Of a stretch of 11,561 bases of DNA, positions 6,401 to 11,561 are shown piece after piece (positions within the stretch are counted from its first letter, which is position 1; each line of letters begins with the position of its first letter). Below the pieces are notes generated by a model. That model saw nothing but the letters and a program-made list of their open reading frames with translations, made no database searches and was not told where the DNA came from. The DNA is from Pseudomonadota bacterium (GTDB lineage Bacteria > Pseudomonadota > Alphaproteobacteria > Sphingomonadales > Sphingomonadaceae): positions 1 through 11,561 of the forward strand of contig JAEZBH010000148.1 of the NCBI GenBank assembly GCA_023427285.1, read 5' to 3'. The position numbers and the translations under genes were made by a program.

Positions 6401-7699
6401 GAACTGGTTGAGAAGCCCCGCCACCGCCTCGTTCAAGCCCGTCACAGAGCCGAGCGACAGCGAGACCGGCACGGTCATATCCCCTGCACCGGACATGGTC
6501 ACGGTGCCGTCGGCCTTCAGGCCATTGATCTGCGTGGTCTCGTAACCAACACGCCTTGCCTGCGCATCAAAACGGATTTCCGGCGCGGTCATCGGACCAT
6601 TCAGCAGCGCCGTCAGCATCACGCCTTCACCGCTCACGCCGTCCATCACGGCCGCCGGTTCCGTCAGCCGCGCATCGACCTTCATGGCAACCAGACGGCT
6701 CGTCTTCGTGTTCAAGCCACCTTGAGCGTCAATGGCGAACACTGGATTTGAGACATTCGAATTAATGGCGATGTTCGGCAGATCGAACCCGAACGTGGAG
6801 CGGATGTCGAGCCCATCGGCCAGCACTCTGGCGGCAGGCCCTTCTTGCAGCACCAGCGCCGGGTCCGCGCGCCCGTTGATCGCAAAGGTGCCGTTGCGAC
6901 CGGAAATTTTCAGGTTGAGCAGGTCCGCATCCGCCAGGCGGGAGGCAAGAACGCCATCCCAGCGGCTCCAGCTGCCCTCGCCATCCAGCGTCAGCACCAG
7001 AGGCTTGTCGAGCCCTGCCATTTTGGAGACCAGCCCGCCAACCGGCGATGTCATCAGGCCGGACAGGTCGAGCATATCCTCTCGCGGACCAATCGCCACC
7101 TTCAACCGGAGCCGATCACCTGCGTCTGCCGATGCATCGGCATCCAGATTCAGCCGTCCGTCATCCAACAGGCCGCTTGCCTGCGCCTGAGCAATGTACT
7201 GCTGGCCGGCGACCTTGGGGCCAACCACGATCCTGTCAATGCGCGCCTGCCCAAGGGTGACGTCGATATCCGGGAACAGCGGCTCATCCGGCTCGGTCGG
7301 CACGTCATTCAGACGGGGAATGTTGTTCAGCGTCAAGGTCGGCGCATAGATGCGGTTCACCACCACATGCTTGCGCAAAATTGGCAGCGCCTCCCAGTCC
7401 ACCTCGACACGGGGCGCGCGCAGGAACTCGCCATCCAGATCCAGCAGCCGCAGGTCATGAATGGTAAAACGGCTGAAAAGCGACCCATCGATACGATCGA
7501 TGTCAACCTTCATGCCGGATTCAAGCTGGAAGTTGGCGATCTGTCGAACAAGGAAGGCCCGGCCCGGCCCTGTATTGAGCCCGAGCAGGCCCAGAACAAG
7601 AGCGCCCCCCACTGCGGCCAAGGCAGCAACTGCGATGAGCAAGCCCTTTTGCCACTTCGGGCGGCGGGGCAATGGCGTATCTTTGCTGGCCGTATCCAT
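3497..7699 (-). CDS. tamB: TamB, inner-membrane translocation and assembly module protein
   Basis: This 1400-residue protein is the AsmA/DUF490 partner of the outer-membrane protein TamA. After a basic start (RRPKWQK, 12-18) comes one membrane helix (about 19-42), so the bulk is periplasmic. The next region (IDGSLFSRFTIHDLRLLDLDGEFLRAP and on) is the typical N-terminal AsmA-like start, followed by about 1000 residues of repetitive beta-strand sequence, which in TamB forms a long hydrophobic groove. The conserved C-terminal TamB domain is clear: VVRGNYSFASRRFDLTRGVI, PDPTLDIEA, LPEDEILSRLLFG and VGQYLTDQVYVEVS. A run of six glycines (1308-1313) lies inside it. Members have been implicated in outer-membrane protein assembly and, more recently, phospholipid transport between membranes. 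Its start ATG shares one base with the tamA stop (TGATG), so translation is probably coupled. Confidence 0.93.
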   Translation of the reverse strand: MDTASKDTPLPRRPKWQKGLLIAVAALAAVGGALVLGLLGLNTGPGRAFLVRQIANFQLESGMKVDIDRIDGSLFSRFTIHDLRLLDLDGEFLRAPRVEVDWEALPILRKHVVVNRIYAPTLTLNNIPRLNDVPTEPDEPLFPDIDVTLGQARIDRIVVGPKVAGQQYIAQAQASGLLDDGRLNLDADASADAGDRLRLKVAIGPREDMLDLSGLMTSPVGGLVSKMAGLDKPLVLTLDGEGSWSRWDGVLASRLADADLLNLKISGRNGTFAINGRADPALVLQEGPAARVLADGLDIRSTFGFDLPNIAINSNVSNPVFAIDAQGGLNTKTSRLVAMKVDARLTEPAAVMDGVSGEGVMLTALLNGPMTAPEIRFDAQARRVGYETTQINGLKADGTVTMSGAGDMTVPVSLSLGSVTGLNEAVAGLLNQFKLDGIVQVTPEAISAEKVTFASEYLSGQAGFRQVQASGAYSANVDAQLRRYTVPSFGVVEGSVKGALGSDPKTGALTVNGDVQAQALHLENDTAREFLGGRPVLDVSVRQLADGRIVVRRGTVQAPRFNFNVNRGVYAPGGTIDLVAEGKSAAYGAFAIAAAGPATRPAVRATAANPDLGLGLRNMSLAAAPETGGYFVTLAGQSNQGDLNGRARISLDSGPIAADIEEFRFADLTLKGRVAQTPQGPLQGALALSGAGLNGRVNLAAEGGVQRADANIQALRARPPFFPALAIGEGRLQASVRLPESGPDVNASLAARLIQYGDWRIETASGTANFTNGTGTGKRSLAGRYKTPFEMALSATMQPNQAQVAMNGSVNGRRIRLENPAVVQKTGTGWRLAPTTVAFAGGRLNLEGESGGATRALASWSGLSLRFLDAIDPELGFSGSSSGTLRVLMPSGGQTPNAELRMVISQLQRAGLTAVSPPMDVGVNASLTNRQAAMRMLLRHENAMVGAMQARLNLNPAAGWVWTDQIWQAPLAGGMRFSGPVELLWAMSGLKGQELTGPLNVTADMSGTLSQPQLRGAVSASGVEYENTSFGTRIRNLALDARFNGSRLQLVSLGGTTPGGGKVSASGYADLNQAQNFPMDLTIDLRQFRAARTDSMEATISGPITIRRNQSGRVIEGNLRIDEARYRIETMAAAEIPQLEVTRMGEQPVRVDTAAKAEESALNFDLNVRVRAENQIFIQGMGLDSEWSTDLKITGPLFSPQISGRAEVVRGNYSFASRRFDLTRGVILMAGAFPPDPTLDIEASATVNNIDARLIVKGTARKPEISFSSVPSLPEDEILSRLLFGGPAAELSATEALQLAAALASLEGGGGGGINPLGKMRQAANIDRLRIVGADEATGRGTSLAVGQYLTDQVYVEVSSDSHGNTLTQLQIELTRALSILSQIGQTGESSLQLQYAKDY

Positions 7700-9720
7700 C
7701 AGAAAGCCTGCCCGATTGAAATATAAACAGCAAACTTGGGGTCGCCGGGGCGGCGGTCCACGGGCGTGGCCACATCGAACCGCAAGGGGCCAAAGTCCGT
7801 ATAGTAACGCGCACCAAGCCCGACGCCGAACCGCAGCCTGCTGAACTGCGGCAGCTTTTCCGTATAGACTTCACCGCCGTCCACGAAGGCCACAATGCCA
7901 TAGTCGCCAAAGCGGTAACGCAGCTCCGTCGACACCTCTGTCAACGAGCGCCCGCCCAGCGGGTCGCCATCCGCATCCTTCGGTCCCAGCTCCTCATAAC
8001 CATAACCGCGCACAGAGCCGCCGCCGCCCGCATAGAACCGCCGGCTCGGCGCAATCCGGTCACGAGCGGCCCCCACAATCGAGCCAAGCGCAATGCGCCC
8101 TGCCAGAACAATGTTGTCATTATTGAACGGCAGGTAGCCGCTCGCATCGATCCGGAAGCGGGTATAACCGAAAATCCCATCCTGAAACGCCGCTTCAGGC
8201 GTTACCCGACCCGCCACACGGAAGCCGTGGGTCGGATTGAGAAGACTGTTCGAACCATCGTACTGAAGAACACCCGGCAATGCGCCAATGATGAACGTGC
8301 GGCGCTTGCCGTTCTCCACGCCTTCGTCTGCAAACAAACTGCGGTCCCGCTGGTTGGTGACCACCAGTTCGCTGCCCAGAGAATAGCCCCACCGACGGCC
8401 CAGCAGGACATCGGGCGCTCTGTGCAACGCGGCACTGACGGTTAAAGCCTGTGCATTATACGCTTCGCGGTTCTCGCTGCTCGCATCAACGGCTGCATAG
8501 ACAAAGCGTCCGCGCTTGCCTGCATTGGACCGCCGCAGATCCGCGCCAAGACGCTGTTCGCGCGTGCCTGCAACCGCCCGGAAGATCACCGCGCCCTCGG
8601 GCGGCAACAGGTTGCGGTGCATCCACTGGCCTTCAACGCGAAATCCCTCGCCGGTGGAATAGCCCCCGCTGGCGGCCAGCTGCCGCTGCGGCCCCTTGCT
8701 GGTCTCCACCTCCACATCGACAACCGCGCGGCCATCCGGCGCGTACTCGCCCGTCTCAACCGGATGCAGAGCCACACTGGAGTACAGCCCCGTTGCCACC
8801 AGCGCCTGCCTCAGATCCTCCACATCCCGGCTGTCATACGGATCACCGGGCCGGAAGCGGGAAAGCACGCGCAAATGCCGCTGGCTGAACAGCAGGTCGC
8901 CCTTCGTCCGGAAGTTGCCGAAAACGCCGATGGGGCCGGGCGTGACCGGCAGGGTGTAAATCCCCGTATTCTGCAAATCATCGAGCAGCACTTGCCGGGT
9001 GCCCAGCTCCGCGAACGGATAGCCGCGCTGAGGCAATTTCAGCCTCAACTCGCCTTCGGCAGATTCCACCTCGCTGGCAATAATGTACTCACCGACCCGC
9101 AGCGGGAACAACTCTTCCACCAGATTGCGGGTTGGAGTTGAGGTTCCCTCGGGCAACGTCAGGTTGATCTCGCTGAACGTGTACCGCGGCCCGACATCCA
9201 CCTTCAGGGTCACCGTGACCCGCCCCGGATCATCCGCGCCAACCGGCGCGATCGCCACATCGGTTGTCGAGTCATAGTAGCCGTAGGAGTTCAACAGCTG
9301 GGTGATGGTCTTGACGTCAGCCTCGGCCCGCCGATTGATCTGCGCCCCGGTCGCTGAATCCCGCCGCTCCGAGATCAGGGTCGAGAGTTCCTTGAACCGG
9401 CCCTCCAGCCCCACAGCCTTCAGACCAACGATTTCAATGTTGTACTTCAGGTTATCCCAGCGCATCCCTTGACGGCGCTGCGCGTCTTGCTCGCTTGTCT
9501 GGAAAGCATCCAGATTGGGCCAGGGCACTGCAATGTCCGGCACATCCGGCATCCCGACTGCAACTGAAGCAGCGCCATCACTCAGCGAAGACGCAACTTG
9601 TGGTTGAGACGCAGGTTGGGATTGGTCACCGTCCTCTGCCTGCTGCGCAAAAGCAGCGGAAGGCAGAAGGCCCGGCGAGAGAAAGGACGTGAGCAAAAAC
9701 AGCTTGAATAAGGATTTCAT
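7699..9720 (-). CDS. tamA: TamA, outer-membrane Omp85-family assembly protein
   Basis: This 673-residue protein is an Omp85-family beta-barrel that works with TamB. A signal peptide (MKSLFKLFLLTSF to SAAFA, cut likely after Ala25) is followed by a polar Gln/Ser-rich linker (26-90). Three POTRA-like domains follow at about 93-180, 180-262 and 264-345; the third contains FSQRHLRVLSRFRPGDPY and DVEDLRQALVATGLYSSV. The barrel spans about 346-673. It shows the family's VRGYGY lid motif (570-575), VDGG (613-616) and a C-terminal Phe673, the usual outer-membrane sorting signal. Three POTRA domains and direct linkage to tamB favour TamA over BamA. GGTGAG lies just before ATG 9720. The stop overlaps the tamB start by one base. 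Confidence 0.93.
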   Translation of the reverse strand: MKSLFKLFLLTSFLSPGLLPSAAFAQQAEDGDQSQPASQPQVASSLSDGAASVAVGMPDVPDIAVPWPNLDAFQTSEQDAQRRQGMRWDNLKYNIEIVGLKAVGLEGRFKELSTLISERRDSATGAQINRRAEADVKTITQLLNSYGYYDSTTDVAIAPVGADDPGRVTVTLKVDVGPRYTFSEINLTLPEGTSTPTRNLVEELFPLRVGEYIIASEVESAEGELRLKLPQRGYPFAELGTRQVLLDDLQNTGIYTLPVTPGPIGVFGNFRTKGDLLFSQRHLRVLSRFRPGDPYDSRDVEDLRQALVATGLYSSVALHPVETGEYAPDGRAVVDVEVETSKGPQRQLAASGGYSTGEGFRVEGQWMHRNLLPPEGAVIFRAVAGTREQRLGADLRRSNAGKRGRFVYAAVDASSENREAYNAQALTVSAALHRAPDVLLGRRWGYSLGSELVVTNQRDRSLFADEGVENGKRRTFIIGALPGVLQYDGSNSLLNPTHGFRVAGRVTPEAAFQDGIFGYTRFRIDASGYLPFNNDNIVLAGRIALGSIVGAARDRIAPSRRFYAGGGGSVRGYGYEELGPKDADGDPLGGRSLTEVSTELRYRFGDYGIVAFVDGGEVYTEKLPQFSRLRFGVGLGARYYTDFGPLRFDVATPVDRRPGDPKFAVYISIGQAF

Positions 9721-9821
9721 AAGCTCACCAACTCAGAGCTTCAAACAAAGTGCCACTCTGGACCTGTTAGCGCTTCATCCTCAACTGAATTTGAACCGCC
9801 AGCGCAATGTGAACAGCCCAC

Positions 9822-9850
9822 GCATAAGAGCCAATTACCGATCTTGTCAA
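9822..9850 (-). promoter_or_regulatory. Candidate sigma-70-type promoter for tamA-tamB
   Basis: On the minus strand a perfect -35 box TTGACA (9850-9845) is followed after 17 bases by TTATGC (9827-9822), a weak -10. Transcription would start near 9815 and leave a leader of about 95 bases before the tamA ATG. The region is clearly richer in A+T than the genes around it. The -35 box and spacing are good; the -10 match is modest. Confidence 0.45.
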
Positions 9851-9956
9851 AATATAACTCGATTTCTCCCCGCGCCGAGTCCGCAAAGTTCCTGAATATT
9901 ATTGCTAGTAAGGCGTAGTGGTCATAACGCCCGGCACTATAAGAACCGGACACCAT

Positions 9957-9995
9957 AGAAAAAGGGCCCCGGTCGCACCCTGCGGCCGGAGCCCT
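9957..9995 (-). terminator. Rho-independent terminator of the flavin monooxygenase operon
   Basis: Read on the minus strand, bases 9995-9963 form a 15-pair stem around a GGG loop, with one G-U pair and one C-A mismatch. The left arm starts AGGGCTCCGG and the right arm ends CGGGGCCCT. A T run (TTTTTCT) follows at once. The stem starts about 20 bases after the stop codon of the SsuD-like gene. There is no T run in the plus direction, so it acts one way and separates this operon from tamA. Confidence 0.9.
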
Positions 9996-10015
9996 GTCCT
10001 GTCAGATCAAGCCAA

Positions 10016-11050
10016 TCACCCCAGATGCGGGATCAGCTCCCGACCAATGGCCTCAGCGTCGGCCAGATTGTCAAAGCCCCGCAGGATGACCTCATCCACG
10101 CCAATTGCCTCGTAGGCCTTGAGCGCCTTAACCAGGGTCTCAGGGCCGCCAACCAGCGCCATCGCATGAGAGCGACCGCCGGTCGCCTCAATGACGCCGC
10201 CCCACAGGCACGGGTCAGTATCCGAGCGAGCAGCCATGGCCTCGGCAATGCGGCGCTGGGCGCTTTCGTCCGAGCCGCTGCCAAGACCCATCTTAATCGC
10301 GCCGGACTTGGCTTGCAGCGCTGCAGAAATGCCTTCCGCCCGCTTCCAGGCGGCGGCATCATCTTCCGCGATCACCACACGGATCGACATCAGGAAGCGC
10401 GGGCAACGGCCATGCGGCGCTGCCGCATCGCGGACCTGCTGCATGAGTTGGGCGCTGCGCTCCAGCGTCGTTCCGGCAAAGGCGTAAACGTCTGCGCATT
10501 CCGCACCGCACTTGACGCCCAGATCAGACGAGCCGCCCCAATAGACCGGGATTGATCCATTAACCGGACGGAGCATCGTCTGTGCGCCTTCCAGCCGATA
10601 GAAATCACCCAGATGGTCAAACGGGGCCTCTTCCATCCAGGCGCGGCGCAGCAACTGCACATACTCCCGGCTGCGGTGGTAGCGCTGTTCCTTGGTGAGG
10701 AAGTCGCCGTCCGCGCGGGTCTCCTGATCGTTGATGGCGGTGATGATGTGAACGCCCGCACGGCCATTGCTCAGCTGATCAATGGTCGAGAGCATGCGCG
10801 CCGCCATCGTCGGGGCAACAAAGCCGGGACGATGGGCGATCATGAACTTCAGATTTTTGGTGATTGCCGCAATGTGCGCAGCCGTCGCCAGACCGTCTGG
10901 CGACTTGGCGCTCTGAGCAATCAAAATCCGATCATAACCGGTTTCATCATAAATCGTCGCCAGCTTGCGCACGAAGTCCGCATCGAACGCCGTGCTTGCC
11001 GCCTTGAGTTCGCTTTCATCCGCGTAGGGGAGAAGGCCAAGTACTTTCAT
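10016..11050 (-). CDS. Luciferase-like (LLM class) flavin monooxygenase, SsuD-like
   Basis: The 344-residue protein matches the bacterial luciferase-like TIM-barrel monooxygenases, which use reduced flavin and oxygen, and looks most like alkanesulfonate monooxygenase SsuD. Shared blocks are LKFMIAHRPGFVAPTMAAR (67-85), STIDQLSNGRAGVHIIT (88-104), GDFLTKEQRY (115-124), VYWGGSSD (169-176) and a C-terminal GRELIPHL. It is shorter than E. coli SsuD (381). In my from-memory alignment, SsuD active-site residues Cys54, Arg226, His228 and Tyr331 become Ser50, Ser222, Arg224 and Phe326, so a sulfonate substrate should not be assumed. GGGAGAG lies 5 bases before ATG 11050. It follows the NtaA-like gene by 12 bases and ends just before a strong terminator, so it is the last gene of that operon. 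A flavin reductase partner is expected but not in view. Confidence 0.88.
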   Translation of the reverse strand: MKVLGLLPYADESELKAASTAFDADFVRKLATIYDETGYDRILIAQSAKSPDGLATAAHIAAITKNLKFMIAHRPGFVAPTMAARMLSTIDQLSNGRAGVHIITAINDQETRADGDFLTKEQRYHRSREYVQLLRRAWMEEAPFDHLGDFYRLEGAQTMLRPVNGSIPVYWGGSSDLGVKCGAECADVYAFAGTTLERSAQLMQQVRDAAAPHGRCPRFLMSIRVVIAEDDAAAWKRAEGISAALQAKSGAIKMGLGSGSDESAQRRIAEAMAARSDTDPCLWGGVIEATGGRSHAMALVGGPETLVKALKAYEAIGVDEVILRGFDNLADAEAIGRELIPHLG

Positions 11051-11055
11051 GGGGT

Positions 11056-11062
11056 CTCTCCC
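11056..11062 (-). promoter_or_regulatory. Ribosome binding site of the SsuD-like gene
   Basis: The minus strand reads GGGAGAG, directly after the TAA stop of the upstream gene and 5 bases before the ATG. The compact junction supports translation of both genes from one transcript. Confidence 0.65.
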
Positions 11063-11561
11063 TTAAAAAATGTTCTGCCAGATCTCGGGCTCCTGATGGA
11101 GCTCGGGATCGAGCGCATAGCGGCTGACCGGGCGCTCAAGACCCAGGTTCTCGCGCAGCGTCGTGCCTTCGTACTCTTCGCGGAACAGGCCGCGCTCCTG
11201 CAGGATCGGCACCACTTCATCAACGAAGCGCGCCAGCATGTCCGGCAGAATGGGCGCTGCAATGACGAATCCGTCAGCAGCACCGGCCCGGAACCATTGC
11301 TCAAGCGTGTCGGCAATTTGCACCGCCGTGCCGTTGACCATCTTGCTGGTGCGGCCAGCGGCAACCTGACGGGCCACCTGAATGATCGACAGGTTTTCCT
11401 TGCGCGCCAGATCAACGATGCGCTTCTGCGTACCCTGCGACGCCTTGCTGGGCGGCAGATCGGGCAGCGGCCCATCGAGGTCGTAACCGGTAAAATCAAA
11501 TCCGCCGAGCGACATCTGCAGCAGGGAGATCGCCACGTCCTCGTGAATGAGCGAGGTCAGC
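11063..11561 (-). CDS. NtaA/SnaA/DszA-family flavin monooxygenase, C-terminal part (truncated by window end)
   Basis: The frame is open to the window edge on the minus strand and gives about 165 residues ending at TAA 11065-11063. The hallmark is GYDLDGPLPDLPPSKASQG, typical of the nitrilotriacetate monooxygenase component A branch of luciferase-like enzymes. It is followed by IVDLARKENLSIIQVARQVA, a VNGTAVQIADTLEQWFRAGAADGFVI segment and FVDEVVPILQERGLFREEYEGTTLRENLGL, all in family order. Such enzymes oxidise organic amines, sulfones or related compounds with reduced FMN from a separate reductase; the substrate here is unknown. A GTG at 11536 lies inside the conserved region and is not the start. 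The N-terminal two thirds lie beyond the window. Confidence 0.9.
   Translation of the reverse strand, partial: LTSLIHEDVAISLLQMSLGGFDFTGYDLDGPLPDLPPSKASQGTQKRIVDLARKENLSIIQVARQVAAGRTSKMVNGTAVQIADTLEQWFRAGAADGFVIAAPILPDMLARFVDEVVPILQERGLFREEYEGTTLRENLGLERPVSRYALDPELHQEPEIWQNIF

Larger units (their letters stand above)
9721..10015. other. Intergenic region between tamA and the monooxygenase operon
   Basis: These 295 bases hold the terminator at 9957-9995 and the candidate tamA promoter at 9822-9850. A 71-codon minus-strand frame (9741-9956) starts at the terminator foot, has no family-like sequence and no clear ribosome binding site, so I treat it as non-coding. I see no RNA gene or repeat here. 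Confidence 0.6.

Noticed and set aside
7699..9720. BamA as alternative identity of the Omp85 protein
   Set aside because: BamA normally has five POTRA domains; this protein has about three and is coupled to tamB.
9741..9956. 71-codon minus-strand frame in the intergenic region
   Set aside because: No domain or convincing ribosome binding site; it covers the likely tamA promoter.

Overview
The window comes from a high-GC bacterium, most likely an alphaproteobacterium of the Sphingomonadales. This rests on a small SWIB-domain protein, a TamA/TamB pair with sphingomonad-like N-terminal sequence, and densely packed genes. It is an inference from protein style; I could not run a search, and the genus cannot be named.

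Layout. Bases 1-2908 (+ strand) hold the 3' end of an acyl-CoA synthetase, then a class III (CaiB/BaiF-like) CoA transferase, then a YtcJ-like amidohydrolase. The three reading frames overlap or abut, so this is an operon for an unidentified organic acid or amide: CoA activation, CoA transfer and hydrolysis. Bases 2986-3285 (- strand) encode a 99-residue SWIB/MDM2 protein that converges on the amidohydrolase. Bases 3497-9720 (- strand) are the tamA-tamB operon, an outer-membrane Omp85 protein with three POTRA domains and its 1400-residue inner-membrane AsmA-like partner, joined by a TGATG stop/start overlap. Bases 9721-10015 are an AT-richer intergenic region with a strong intrinsic terminator for the upstream operon and a candidate tamA promoter. 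Bases 10016-11561 (- strand) hold two luciferase-like flavin monooxygenases, an SsuD-like one and the 3' part of an NtaA-like one, 12 bases apart.

The most interesting signal is a 106-bp element at 2129-2234 inside the amidohydrolase. It has perfect 7-bp terminal inverted repeats and two internal hairpins. It sits in the only same-strand frame of the element without a stop codon, and adds about 35 residues just before a conserved active-site strand. It resembles in principle the protein-inserted palindromic elements of Rickettsia. Other points are the apparent circular permutation of the CoA transferase, its unusual start region, and an SsuD-like enzyme lacking several SsuD active-site residues. 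I found no tRNA, rRNA, CRISPR array, transposase or defence system.
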